Positions 1 to 11,415 of a stretch of 64,000 bases of DNA are shown here, one piece after another (within the stretch, counting starts at the first letter, position 1; the number at the start of each line of letters is the position of its first letter). Position numbers and translations under genes: made by a program. The stretch is from contig OU612069.1 in assembly GCA_914767715.1 (NCBI GenBank), positions 24,611,387 through 24,675,386 of the forward strand. The letters are read 5' to 3'. The notes beneath the pieces are model-generated. The model searched no databases. It was not told the origin of the DNA and saw only the letters and a program-made list of their open reading frames with translations. Source of the DNA: Membranipora membranacea. Taxonomy: Eukaryota; Bryozoa; Gymnolaemata; Cheilostomatida; Membraniporidae.

Positions 1-3000
1 TAAGTTTAGTGCTGTCTAACATACGTCATCCCTCGGCTAGCTGGGCTAAGTTTAGTGCTGTCTAACATACGTCACCCCTGGGCTAGCTGGGCTAAGTTTA
101 GTGCTGTCTAACATACGTCACCCCTAGGCTAGCTGGGCTAAGTTTAGTGCTGTCTAACATACGTCACCCCTGGGCTAGCTGGGCTAAGTTTAGTGCTGTC
201 TAACATACGTCACCCCTGGGCTAGCTAAGTTTAGTGCTGTCTAACATACGTCACCCCTGGGCTAGCTGAGCTAAGTTTAGTGCTGTCTAACATGCGTCAC
301 CCCTAGGCTAGCTGGGCTAAGTTTAGTGCTGTCTCACATACGTCACCCCTGGGCTAGCTGGGCTAAGTTTAGTGCTGTCTAACATACGTCACCCCTCGGC
401 TAGCTGGGCTAAGTTTAGTGCTGTCTAACATGCGTCACCCCTGGGCTAGCTAAGTTTAGTGCTGTCTAACATACGTCACCCCTGGGCTAGCTAAGTTTAG
501 TGCTGTCTAACATACGTCACCACTGGGCTAGCTAAGTTTAGTGCTGTCTAACATACGTCACCCCTGGGCTAGCTGAGCTAAGTTTAGTGCTGTCTAACAT
601 GCGTCACCCCTGGGCTGGCTGGGCTAAGTTTAGTGCTGTCTAACATGCGTCACCCCTAGGCTAGCTGGGCTAAGTTTAGTGCTGTCTAACATACGTCACC
701 CCTGGGCTAGCTGAGCTAAGTTTAGTGCTGTCTAACATACGTCACCCCTAGGCTAGCTGGGCTAAGTTTAGTGCTGTCTAACATACGTCACCCCTGGGCT
801 AGCTGGGCTAAGTTTAGTGCTGTCTAACATACGTCACCCCTAGGCTAGCTGAGCTAAGTTTAGTGCTGTCTAACATACGTCACCCCTGGGCTAGCTGGGC
901 TAAGTTTAGTGCTGTCTAACATACGTCACCCCTCGGCTAGCTGGGCTAAGTTTAGTGCTGTCTAACATACGTCACCCCTGGGCTAGCTGGGCTAAGTTTA
1001 GTGCTGTCTAACATACGTCACCCCTAGGCTAGCTGGGCTAAGTTTAGTGCTGTCTAACATGCGTCACCCCTAGGCTAGCTGAGCTAAGTTTAGTGCTGTC
1101 TAACATGCGTCACCCCTCGGCTAGCTGGGCTAAGTTTAGTGCTGTCTAACATACGTCACCCCTAGGCTAGCTGGGCTAAGTTTAGTGCTGTCTAACATAC
1201 GTCACCCCTAGGCTAGCTGGGCTAAGTTTAGTGCTGTCTAACATACGTCACCCCTGGGCTAGCTGGGCTAAGTTTAATGCTGTCTAACATATGTCACCCC
1301 TGGGCTAGCTGGGCTAAGTTTAGTGCTGTCTAACATACGTCACCCCTAGGCTAGCTGGGCTAAGTTTAGTGCTGTCTAACATACGTCACCCCTAGGCTAG
1401 CTGGGCTAAGTTTAGTGCTGTCTAACATACGTCACCCCTGGGCTAGCTGGGCTAAGTTTAGTGCTGTCTAACATGCGTCACCCCTAGGCTAGCTGGGCTA
1501 AGTTTAGTGCTGTCTAACATACGTCACCCCTGGGCTAGCTGGGCTAAGTTTAGTGCTGTCTAACATGCGTCACCCCTAGGCTAGCTGGGCTAAGTTTAGT
1601 GCTGTCTAACATACGTCACCCCTAGGCTAGCTGGGCTAAGTTTAGTGCTGTCTAACATACGTCACCCCTGGGCTAGCTGGGCTAAGTTTAGTGCTGTCTA
1701 ACATGCGTCACCCCTCGGCTAGCTGGGCTAAGTTTAGTGCTGTCTAACATACGTCACCCCTAGGCTAGCTGGGCTAAGTTTAGTGCTGTCTAACATACGT
1801 CATCCCTCGGCTAGCTGGGCTAAGTTTAGTGCTGTCTAACATACGTCACCCCTGGGCTAGCTGAGCTAAGTTTAGTGCTGTCTAACATACGTCACCCCTA
1901 GGCTAGCTGGGCTAAGTTTAGTGCTGTCTAACATGCGTCACCCCTCGGCTAGCTGGGCTAAGTTTAGTGCTGTCTAACATACGTCACCCCTAGGCTAGCT
2001 GGGCTAAGTTTAGTGCTGTCTTACATACGTCACCCCTGGGCTAGCTGGGCTAAGTTTAGTGCTGTCTAACATACGTCACCACTGGGCTAGCTAAGTTTAG
2101 TGCTGTCTAACATACGTCACCCCTGGGCTAGCTGGGCTAAGTTTAGTGCTGTCTAACATACGTCACTCCTGGGCTAGCTGGGCTATGTTTAGTGCTGTCT
2201 AACATACGTCACCCCTCGGCTAGCTGAGCTATGTTTAATGCTGTCTAACATGCGTCACCCCTCGGCTAGCTGAGCTAAGTTTAGTGCTGTCTAACATGCG
2301 TCACCCCTAAGCTAGCTAAGTTTAGTGCTGTCTAACATACGTCACCCCTTGGCTAGCTGGGCTAAGTTTAGTGCTGTCTAACATACGTCACCCCTCGGCT
2401 AGCTGAGCTAAGTTTAATGCTGTCTAACATGCGTCACCCCTCGGCTAGCTGAGCTAAGTTTAGTGCTGTCTAACATGCGTCACCCCTAGGCTAGCTAAGT
2501 TTAGTGCTGTCTAACATACGTCACCCCTGGGCTAGCTGGGCTAAGTTAAGTGCTGTCTAACATGCGTCACCCCTGGGCTAGCTGGGCTAAGTTTAGTGCT
2601 GTCTAACATACGTCACCCCTCGGCTAGCTGGGCTAAGTTTAGTGCTGTCTAACATGCGTCACCCCTAGGCTAGCTGGGCTAAGTTTAGTGCTGTCTAACA
2701 TACGTCACCCCTGGGCTAGCTGGGCTAAGTTTAGTGCTGTCTAACATACGTCACCCCTGGGCTAGCTGGGCTAAGTTTAGTGCTGTCTAACGTGCGTCAC
2801 CCCTAGGCTAGCTGGGCTAAGTTTAGTGCTGTCTAACATGCGTCACCCCTAGGCTAGCTGGGCTAAGTTTAGTGCTGTCTAACATACGTCACCCCTGGGC
2901 TAGCTGGGCTAAGTTTAGTGCTGTCTAACATATGTCACCCCTAGGCTAGCTGGGCTAAGTTTAGTGCTGTCTAACATACGTCACCCCTGGGCTAGCTGGG

Positions 3001-3290
3001 CTAAGTTTAGTGCTGTCTAACATACGTCACCCCTCGGCTAGCTGGGCTAAGTTTAGTGCTGTCTAACATACGTCACCCCTCGGCTAGCTGGGCTAAGTTT
3101 AGTGCTGTCTAACATACGTCACCCCTCGGCTAGCTGGGCTAAGTTTAGTGCTGTCTAACATACGTCACCCCTTGGCTAGCTGGGCTAAGTTTAGTGCTGT
3201 CTAACATACGTCACCCCTCGGCTAGCTGGGCTAGCTGGGCTAAGTTTAGTGCTGTCTAACATACGTCACCCCTGAGCTAGCTGGGCTGAG
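1..3290. repeat. 46-bp satellite array, about 72 units
   Basis: Head-to-tail array with unit TAAGTTTAGTGCTGTCTAAC followed by ATACGTCACCCCTGGGCTAGCTGGGC, 46 bp. A shorter 41-bp variant lacks GGGCT between two GCT triplets, for example near 225, 450 and 490. Recurrent variants are ATACGTCA/ATGCGTCA, CCTGGG/CCTAGG/CTCGG and GCTGGGCT/GCTGAGCT, so units fall into a few subtypes. Units are otherwise nearly identical, which implies recent homogenisation. The array is cut by the window's left edge, so its true length is unknown. It ends at about 3290, just before the left limit of the tandem duplicated block at about 3318. No ORF of note runs through it, since 46 is not a multiple of 3. Confidence 0.98.
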
Positions 3291-3708
3291 CTCTCTAGCT
3301 AGCACAAGCTCCACGAGGGTATATACCCAAATATATGATCAGCGCTGGGGAAGCTTTGCCAGTTGATTGTATTGTACACCTTGGCTCACTGTTATTGTAT
3401 TTCTAAAACAAGTCATTATTATCATGAGCTGTCATAATTCATGATGTGCAGCGACATACAAAGCTTTTACTTCCTGGCTGCAAAGCTATAGACATAACAC
3501 AAACTTCGGGTTTGGCAGGTTAGCCCATCACTGGCAACATACAGTATAGTCAGTGATGGGACGACTATTGGTATCATAATGTTTAATAAAACATATCTTC
3601 TTGATCTCCATTACAGCCTCTATAACCAAGGCGGAGCTATTATTTAATAATATATAACACAGTATTGACATGTAGCTGTTAATGAATGTTTGCCTTGTTG
3701 ATTTATAG

Positions 3709-4211
3709 TTGTGTAAAGCAAAGGGCTATATCTGTGAGATGTGTAATAACTCAGACGACATAATATTCCCATTTCAACTGGACAAAGTAACTCGCTGTAA
3801 CTGTAAGTTAGCTTATTCTACATTAAATTTGTAATCATTTTTTCAAAGAAGTTTTTATCTAGTATTACGCGAATTGTTCTCTGTCGGATAGATCTGACAT
3901 TTGGTCATTGTGAGCCATCCCTGTCTGGGAATGAGTCACTAACTTTGTGATGTCTCAAACCTCATCGGTACAATAAAGGATTGAGCTACGAGAATATTCA
4001 GCTTCAGAGAGACTTTCCCTCAGTAATTCACAGATACTCTTTCGCCTGCTGTTACATGGCTCAGCACTAGCTATAATCCGCAAATGAAAGAATAAAGTAC
4101 GGTTTAAATTGTCAATCTTTGTTTTTTATAGTCTGCAGCTCGTGTTACCATCTCTCCTGCTTCAGGAAGAAGGAAAATTGTCCTAAATGTGCTCGGATGG
4201 ATGCCAGGTGA
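3709..4211 (+). pseudogene. Rubicon-like gene, two 3'-terminal exons (unit 1 copy)
   Basis: Two exons match the last two exons of the Rubicon-like gene at 16492-17014. Exon 3709-3802 follows a TATAG acceptor, begins [14 protein letters not shown] and ends at a GTAAGT donor. Exon 4132-4211 begins [20 protein letters not shown] and ends at TGA 4209-4211. They encode the Cys/His zinc-binding end of the Rubicon homology domain, which in RUBCN, PLEKHM1 and related proteins binds Rab7 on late endosomes. Frame, phase (0 to 1, then 1) and stop are intact, but no upstream Rubicon exons lie between the satellite and 3709. This is either a 5'-truncated duplicate or the end of a gene whose earlier exons lie left of the window. 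Pseudogene status is therefore an inference. Confidence 0.75.
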
Positions 4212-4698
4212 GGTGGGTGTGGTCTATTCATGTCTTAGCTCCGCCCTCTCTTTCCTGCCTCCACTAGTTTCAGTCTTGCACCATGTCATGTTTGCTTGTG
4301 GTGTGACTTGCCTTTAGTTTAGTATGGCGTGCACTATGCACTTGAGAATGTTTTTGGGGAATCTTGTCTAGTTCTCAAACATTTGCTTTTTATTTATTTA
4401 TTACCACGCATTGTGCTCCTGCAAGCCTAACTTGTCCAGGAATCACACATTATATCTAGGTCTATGTATACAACAGCAACAGATCATCCTTCACTCAAAA
4501 TAATTAGCAATGCAATCAATACTTCTTATAAAAACTTTGAATAGGATTGTAATGTCAACTTCACTTATCGAGCGTATACTAGAAAAGTGATCACACTGAT
4601 GAAATTTAAATATTCACTAGTTTTTCCATTAGCATCAATATTTCACTGTGATCTGGTAACACCTGAAACATCCATTGTTTGTATTTATGGTTCCGGCA

Positions 4699-4812
4699 AA
4701 TGCAAGACCAAGTTTGGTCTGTTTGCATGCATTCGGAGTTGCTCCCCCTGACTCATATGACCTGTTGAAGGGAGCAACCGGAATGCAGGCAAATCAATCA
4801 AATGTGATCTAC
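4699..4812. repeat. Short inverted-repeat (hairpin) element
   Basis: An arm reading TTTGCATGCATTCGGAGTTG near 4720 faces an arm reading GGAGCAACCGGAATGCAGGC near 4774, so the segment can fold into a hairpin. The same hairpin recurs at about 17428-17545 in the duplicated unit. A half copy (GGAATGCAGGCAATTGGAT) sits near 16015. Size and structure suggest a tiny MITE-like element that predates the duplication. Confidence 0.6.
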
Positions 4813-4959
4813 ACTAATTTTCATAATTCATAACTTTTGGCATATTTCCCAGTGTACAGTCTTCCAGTGTTTGTAATTATCTGTTTAACTTGTAGAAAAC
4901 AGAGTTTGATAATAAGCACAAGCCCAACGCTAGCAATAGAGGCTACTGAAGACTTCAAA

Positions 4960-5115
4960 ATGTGATCGTAGGTCGTGACATCGCTTCATACAACTGCAAC
5001 ACATATAGCTGTTACATCACCACATATATATATGTGACATCACCACATATAGCCGTGATATCACAGCATATATCTATGATGTCACCGTATTTATCAGGGT
5101 GTCATCGCTACACAG
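4960..5115. repeat. Degenerate TGACATCAC/ATATA short tandem repeat
   Basis: A loose tandem of motifs such as TGACATCACCACATATAG and GTGATATCACAGCATATA, period about 17-27 bp. The counterpart is at 17696-17820 in the second duplicated unit with a different number of motifs. The open frame across it has low-complexity composition and no recognisable domain, so it is not called as coding. Confidence 0.55.
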
Positions 5116-5947
5116 ATTTTATATCAGAAACTATAGAATACTAGTTATGTAATTTGCCGAGGTGCTTTCATCACAGACTGGGTATCATCTACTCAAGCAG
5201 TCATTTATTTATAGGTAATCGACACAGGAGACATCATTATTTCTTAATTTGAAGCAGTTCATGATCTTTTTCTTCTTCCCTTTTTTCAAGTAACACGCTA
5301 CTGTTTATAATAATGAAAGTAGTTTAACCCTGAGAATAAGGTTGTGTTTTAAACAAATGAATATTTTTCTGTAAGTTTCCCCCCACTTGGTGCTCAAGTA
5401 TTTTCTATATTTCATATAAGTTTCATTGTTTTGTTCATGTAACCAATCAATACATTTAAACAGATGTACATGTAACTCCAATCCTTTATCTAAAATCAAC
5501 AAATTTATAGTGCCCACCGGTGGTCTTATGGTTTAAGTAGTTTCCATGACCATACTTGGCCGCCTTGCCGCTAGTGACATTTCATTCTACCCAAACACAC
5601 AATGGAATGCCGCTAGCAGCAGCCCAAGCAGAGTATAGGCATTTAATCTATATAATATGTTGTGACAGATGGCTGATTATCCCATATAGGTTATCCAAGT
5701 CGATAACGTGGACCTGGGTTACTGAAGGTAGATACTGATGTTGATGCCTTTGTTGTCTGACTGAACTCCTCGCCTGTATCATTATCACACCAATCAGTTA
5801 TCTATGGAAATGTGATATATTCTGAAGAAGTATCTAAATTGTAATCTGAATCACAGAAACAAGGTTACTCACTGCACACTTTCTTGTTTGGTGTAATGAT
5901 AATGTAAAAAACATCCAAAATATAATTTGGCCAGTTTTTTTTTCTGA

Positions 5948-6185
5948 ATGTGGGTTAAAATCTCAAGTTCCGTATCTGTTCGAAGACTGAGAACTAAAAG
6001 TGCCTTAAGGGCGCGGCCACCATATTCGGCGCCAAGTTGCTCTCAGTTTGCAGGTAGGTCAGAGCACACCTGGGGCATCAATTCAGCCCAGTAGCGGTAG
6101 ACTGCAGTGGGATTTGAACCAAAGACATCAAGCATTTAAACATTAGAGGGGAGGTACCAACTGAGCTACCTCTATCTACTCCTTT
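5948..6185 (-). mobile_element. tRNA-derived SINE, copy 1
   Basis: Read on the minus strand it starts with a tRNA-like head: GAGGTAGCTCAGTTGGTA (box A) about 60 bp before GGTTCAAATCCCACTG (box B). A body ending in a segment shared with copy 2 (ACTGAGAGC, GGCGGCC/GCGGCC, TTTTAACCCAC) follows. The same family occurs at 7637-7863 (+), 37880-38055 (-) and, degraded, at 16320-16440. The orthologous spot in the second duplicated unit, near 18575, lacks it. Confidence 0.8.
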
Positions 6186-6568
6186 TTATGGCAGAAAATT
6201 TTTTTTTTTGTTAATCTGATAAAACTTTTGGCATTTTTCATAATTGATTAGATGATGATGGTACAACAAGATCCCTCTTGCAACTGATACTGCTCATCTA
6301 TGAATTATCAAAGAGGTATCTGTAGGAATAAAGTCAATAATTGTCTTCCAAAAAAATGATCTATCAGTGTAACAAACCAACACCAACACTGATGCAGAAT
6401 AGATGTTAATTGGTTGTCCCTCAATATTTTTATCTTCTGTTTGGTATTATTTTATTGCTTTCAATCCAGACAAATACTTATGACAAGCTTGAAGGCTACA
6501 TTTTTTAAACTTTTCATATTACTCAAATCGGTTAATAATCACTTGAATTAATGACAAGATAAAGAAAG

Positions 6569-9500
6569 TTAATCTGTCATCAGACGCTCAATCTGAGTCA
6601 TTGTAGCATTGATACTCCTTGAGTCAGCACCATAGTACCAGCTTGTCTCTGTAAGTAGATATAAAAACCAATTTAGGTCCGGAGACATCCTGAACTTGCA
6701 ATGGCTCATGGCTTATTTCAAGACTGTTGAAACATAATGTTAGTCCTGGCAAGTGTTATTTTACCTCATGGCGTAATGAGATAATGGAACCAAGATATCG
6801 ATGATATCGGAGATTTTGTGAGCTAATAACGATCTAGGGTGATTCAAGGCTGTTGAGACAGAATTTTTAGCCTGGAAAAAAATATTGAGCTCATGTAGTA
6901 ACGTAATACTGATAACAAAAATCACTCAATGTCATACATTGAATAATTTGCACTCACCTGTACAGATTTTCATGTGAGACTCCCAACCCGGACAGCAGGA
7001 AGAACCGTCATAATCCGCACAGGAAATGTTGTTATAATTAGCCAGGACTCTGCAACCTCTTGGACGAGCCTGATCAATAGCAAAGCGGTGAGCAAGACCT
7101 AAAATATACGTATTGCATAGTTATTACCGTTGACATGATGAATCTTGTTTTCAGTTGCAACTTAATCATTTGTTTTAACAGTTGAATTATTGTTACTGTA
7201 GTTAATATGTAAATCCTTTCACTTGACCATTGCAAGCTTGTGATGCAAGTCCTTGTGGAGATTTGTGTTACACAGAAGTTTGGCGGCATCCTGTAACCAT
7301 TGAATCGATATAGGTAGCTGTATTACCTGTTTTACTTCCATATCTTGTTAAACCAGCCTGGGTGCTGCTCTTCGTGCAGTGAGAGGGATATTTTCTGGAT
7401 AAAAAGATACCTTGAAATCAAGTTTCTAATGTGGGTCTGATCAAGTAGAGACATGGTGCCATATCACAGATCTTCAGAAATATTCTTCATGTAAGAATAT
7501 TAAGTTAATGTATTATATCCTTATCATTAAAATTAATGTCAACACATTTAAAGAATACCACATGTCAAAGCATGTTACAGAGAGGCAGTTTAAGTACTGT
7601 AGTACAATGTCAAAATTCAAGCAAAGGTGTTCTTTTTGAGTAGGAGGTAGCTCAGATGGTAAGAAAGCCTGCCCTCTAATGCACAAGCATTGGAGGTCTT
7701 TGGTTTGAATGCCTCTGCGGTCTACCAACTATTGGGCTCAATTGACACCCCAGGTGTGCTCCGACCTGTCTGCAAACTGAGAGCGTTGAACAGGGCGGCC
7801 ACACTGTTATTCTCATCAGTCTTCTGACAGAGACAGACTTACGATTTTAACCCACTAACCTACATTGTCTCGATGGTTTGTACTGGTCCCGTGGCTATTG
7901 AAACAGCAACATTGAAAGTGCAGCAGTGCCAACTGCTTGGCTATTGAACTATGGTCTTTGGGTAAACCAAATGCTACAGTCAGGAAAGGGCATACACAGT
8001 GCGGCCACCAAATGGCAAAGAAACCAAGCAGCTTATTTCAATGTCAACTGGCAGCCGGAACTTAGTGACAGGCAAAGGCAAAGGTCCGACTGGGGCTAAA
8101 AAAAACTCTAGCCATATGTAAAACAGAAGAGGTCCCACAGCAGGCACACTCAGAGTCAACTCACGACTCATGAATTACCTCACTGAAAATGCAGAAGCCC
8201 TAAATAAGCACTTTCAATCGGTTTTCAAAGCGCAAACTGAGTGCCTGCCAACTGATGATATAATACTCAGAGAAATGTTAGCCATCAGCCTCAGGACAAG
8301 GCGTATAAGCTGACAATAATGGCCCCTGCCATCTTTAAACTCTTACTGGCACTTTAGCCCTCAAATGGCCTATGTCTTTTAGAGATCGCTGGACACATCA
8401 ATCAACAGTCCCACCAGACTGGAGGAGACCTTGCGTCTGCCCAGTGTGTAAGGAAGGGAGACAAATACCAAACTAGTAACTACCACCCCCCCCCCCATCA
8501 GCCTGAGATATGTATATGCATTGAAGTCCTGGAACACATTGCCACTAGTCAACTCGCAAACTACAGAGAAGTTATCCCCAAACAGCATGGCTTTTGACCT
8601 AAGCGGTGCTGCAAATCACAACTGATGGTGCTCACATCCCACATATCCAGGTTAATGGACCCAGGTAAACAGGTTGACGCCTGCTTTCTAGATCATAGCA
8701 AAGCCTACGATATAGTTGATCACTCTTCACTTATCCAGAAGCTACAGAAGACTGGTGCCAACCCTCAGACTGTGAACTGGGTGAAAAGCTTTCTCAATGA
8801 GTGGTCGCGGTTCAACAGTTAACCTCAACACCTTGTGCTGTCACATCTGGAGTGCCACAAGGCGCAGTGATAGGACCTTTTTTCTTTACAGTCTTCATTC
8901 ACAAACTTGTTTACAACACAGTGAATAGCAAAAAACAGCTGCAAGAAGACTTGAAATCTCTAAAAGAATGGGAGACAAACTTGCTTATGGAGATCACGCC
9001 CTAACATGGGAACACATCAAATTCAGCTAAAAAAACAGAAAGGAGCAGACAGCAGCTACATATAGATATGCAAAAGCCACAATTGTCAAATCTCCAGGCA
9101 TGAAACTTGAGAATACTCTACAATGGAATGCAAACATTGATTACATAATCGGAAGAGCCTCAAGCCGACTCGGGTACATTTGTTGTACCGTTCCTCCATC
9201 AATACCACAACAAAAAGACAGAGCCTACAGATACCTGTCATCGAATACGCTAGCACAGTGTGGGATTGGAGCTATACACCCGTCAGCAATATCCATCGAA
9301 GCAGTCCAGGAGAGGGCAGTTAGGCACAAGCACCACTGAGCTCATCAACTAATCAGTATGGGACACTGTTCTATCTCGTAGGGAAAGAAGTAGATTTGGT
9401 ACGAAGTGTTCCATGTACTTAAAGTGGCACACAACCCTGGCACCACTAGATATAAATCCACTTGCAATTTGCCTTCACAGATTGGCAACATACTCAACAA

Positions 9501-11415
9501 TTAAAATCCTGGGTATAAGCACTGGTTCTGCACCACAGGGCAGTCAGCAGCCCCTAAACCCCAATGGCTGCGAAAACTGAAATAAATTGGGAAGCTATGT
9601 TTTGTTTATAATCTCATAGAAAAGCGTAAATTTTTTTTATTGAAGGCGAAAACATTGTTTTTATAGATGATTTTTCAATTGACATGACTGTTTATGTATT
9701 TAGACTAGAACAAACAAAGGATAACTGCATTAATTCTAGAAACAAATACTTTTCTACATTAACTTTTTCCAGCAATATATTTATATCGAGAGTATTAACA
9801 CTTGGCCAATCATATTGGGTATGCCTGTTACTGAAACAAAATGGTTGATGAGAGTTTGTAATTATGATAATTAAAATTTTCTAATTTGATATGTTTTTAT
9901 AACATGCAAATTTAGAAGTAGTACAACATTACGCATCAAATATCAAAATATAACTTCTGTGGTTGTCTGCTACTTTAAAGGAAATAGCTATAAATATCTC
10001 ACCTCAACCCTCAAATGCTAGACAACCCAGGAAGGGCCCAGCAGTACTGTTTCCTACACACCCCCCCCCCCCCCCCCAGTGTTAGGCAACGGTTGACTAA
10101 CATGACTATCTCTGAAATAAATTGATGATTTGGACATTTATATGGACTGGTGAGTTGTCGCATTGCCCTAACCTTCTAACAGAAGCTAGCGATCACTCTT
10201 CAAGTACCAAGTAAGTAAGTAGTGTTTACAAAATACATCTCGCATATGTAAGCCCACAGGTTCAAGGCTTGTAATGCAGAAAATATTCACCCATTCTCAG
10301 CCCTCTCCATAGCTAGCCAGGTGTACAAGAAGATCTTTAGCTGTGTGTGGTTATCTAGTTTAGATATATCATATCCTGCAGTCTTCAGCTTACTGACCTG
10401 TTCATTAGCTGTCAAGTCTTGCCAGGTCTTGGCTCTACCGAAATAAAGAGTTGTCTTAACTTTACCTTGATGACTATGAATGATAACATGAATGCCTAAT
10501 AGACACTACAATATTCAAAAGTACTATCACACTCTGAGTTATCATTGTCTGAGCCTCCAAACCAGCTCTTACAAGGTCTCGGCTCTGAAGACACATGATG
10601 ATTTTTTATAGTACATGTGTAATTATGGTGCAAGTCATATAAATGGTATGTGTGTTCTTTTTGCACACCATATGCTGTGTCTGTGTTACAGTACGATTTC
10701 ATCACAATACCACATCCAGCCACTAAGAGTCCCAATTCATGTATTACTTACTACATATAGATCCCTTAAGATAATATCTATCATCTGAACATGAACAGAC
10801 TGCTACACCATCCTTCACTCTATATTCATGACTACAGTGGGCTCTCTGACACAGAGTAGAGTCTGGTATCTTATCAACTCCTGCATCAACCCGTTTCTGT
10901 CTTATTCCTACTGCCTCAACTGCACCACTGAAAGCCTGGATTCAGAAATCAAAGTAGAATATTAGAAAAACATGATATTGCCAAGTGTTATTGTTGTGCC
11001 ATTGTTCCTTGATGAGTTAACAGACAAGAATGTAGCGAGAGCTCTTTGCAACAGAAGACGAGAACTGAAAGTGTTAGGCGGAAGCAGAAGTGCGGAAGCA
11101 ACAATTAACCTGTTACCACTTGCAATCAGATGCTTAAAATGGTTTTATAATATCAGCTACCACGCTTTGAAGCAATTCAACGAAAGCATTTTTGTCAATC
11201 ATTAAAAGACAAAATATTTTTGTCCTGATGCCGCTTATGTTTATTCCCATCATATAAGGTATAAGTTTTCCACAAAGCTTCTCAAAGCCAAGAAAGCAAA
11301 TTAAATTTAACTTGTTTAAGAAGTGGATATCACAAATTAATCACCCCACAGTAGAACAAAGGTAGGCTGTAGTTATACTCACCGAAATACAAAGACACAA
11401 AGCCAAAATCTTCAT
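6569..11415 (-). CDS. Gene A: short secreted EGF-like, CCPGW-type protein (6 exons)
   Basis: Spliced model on the minus strand: 11383-11415, 10752-10935, 10291-10417, 7327-7394, 6958-7098, 6569-6648; 633 nt, 210 aa, phases closing exactly. Residues 1-19 (MKILALCLCISAFSGAVEA) are a signal peptide split by an intron. Residues about 40-72 form a partial EGF-like domain, CQRAHCSHEY through CSCSDD, with the third Cys replaced by Tyr. Exon 3 is an unrecognised module (KTAGYDISKLDNHTQ). Exon 5 carries RGCRVLANYN and SCCPGWESHMKIC, resembling the CCPGW end of EMI-type modules. Exon 6 ends IERLMTD. It is the paralogue of gene B without its four central EGF exons. The exon 3 acceptor (GGCAAG) is weak and was chosen by homology. 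An AATAAA lies on the minus strand at 6451-6456. Confidence 0.75.
7637..7863 (+). mobile_element. tRNA-derived SINE, copy 2
   Basis: Same family as 5948-6185 in plus orientation: GTAGGAGGTAGCTCAGATGG (box A), GGTTTGAATGCC (box B), then a body ending ACGATTTTAACCCAC. It lies in gene A's intron between exons 4 and 3. The homologous gene B intron (19822-20131) has no copy. Confidence 0.8.
8030..9560 (+). mobile_element. Degenerate non-LTR retrotransposon (LINE) RT fragment
   Basis: Translated pieces on plus in several frames match non-LTR reverse transcriptase. A lead-in resembles ALNKHFQSVFKAQTE near 8190. ACFLDHSKAYDIVDHSSL near 8680 is the F/L-D-xxKAYDxVxH block. TSGVPQGAVIGP near 8845 is the SGVPQGxxxGP block. 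EDLKSLKEWETN near 8950 and LQWNANIDYIIGRAS near 9115 are downstream blocks. The catalytic Y/FADD segment expected between SGVPQG and the DLKSL block is missing, and frames shift several times. It is a dead fragment inside gene A's intron, absent from the homologous gene B intron. Confidence 0.85.
10058..10078. repeat. Poly-C tract
   Basis: A run of about 18 C in a gene A intron. A shorter poly-C run sits near 8485 inside the LINE fragment. Both are prone to length error in sequencing. Confidence 0.9.

Larger units (their letters stand above)
3318..11415. repeat. Segmental duplication, unit 1
   Basis: Matches 16045-27191 in order and orientation. Collinear blocks by eye: 3318-3560 with 16045-16260, 3709-5900 with 16492-18570, 6240-6660 with 18660-19060, 6940-7080 with 19220-19345, 10290-10417 with 20132-20258, and signal-peptide plus EGF exons 10752-11415 with 26765-27191. 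The unit holds Rubicon 3' exons on + and the convergent EGF gene on -. Intergenic DNA is well conserved, so this is a genomic duplication and not only shared domains. Gaps are explained by SINE and LINE insertions in this copy and by four extra EGF exons in the other. Confidence 0.9.

Noticed and set aside
1-3290. CRISPR-like array
   Set aside because: The repeats are contiguous with no unique spacers; it is a eukaryotic satellite.
4962-5144. Open frame rich in Tyr, Thr and Ile
   Set aside because: It is generated by the degenerate TGACATCAC tandem repeat; its counterpart at 17689 has a different length and no conserved protein pattern.
10496-10735. Cys/His-containing open frame between gene A exons 2 and 3
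   Set aside because: No splice pair joins it in phase to both neighbours, it has no gene B counterpart, and the six-exon model closes without it.
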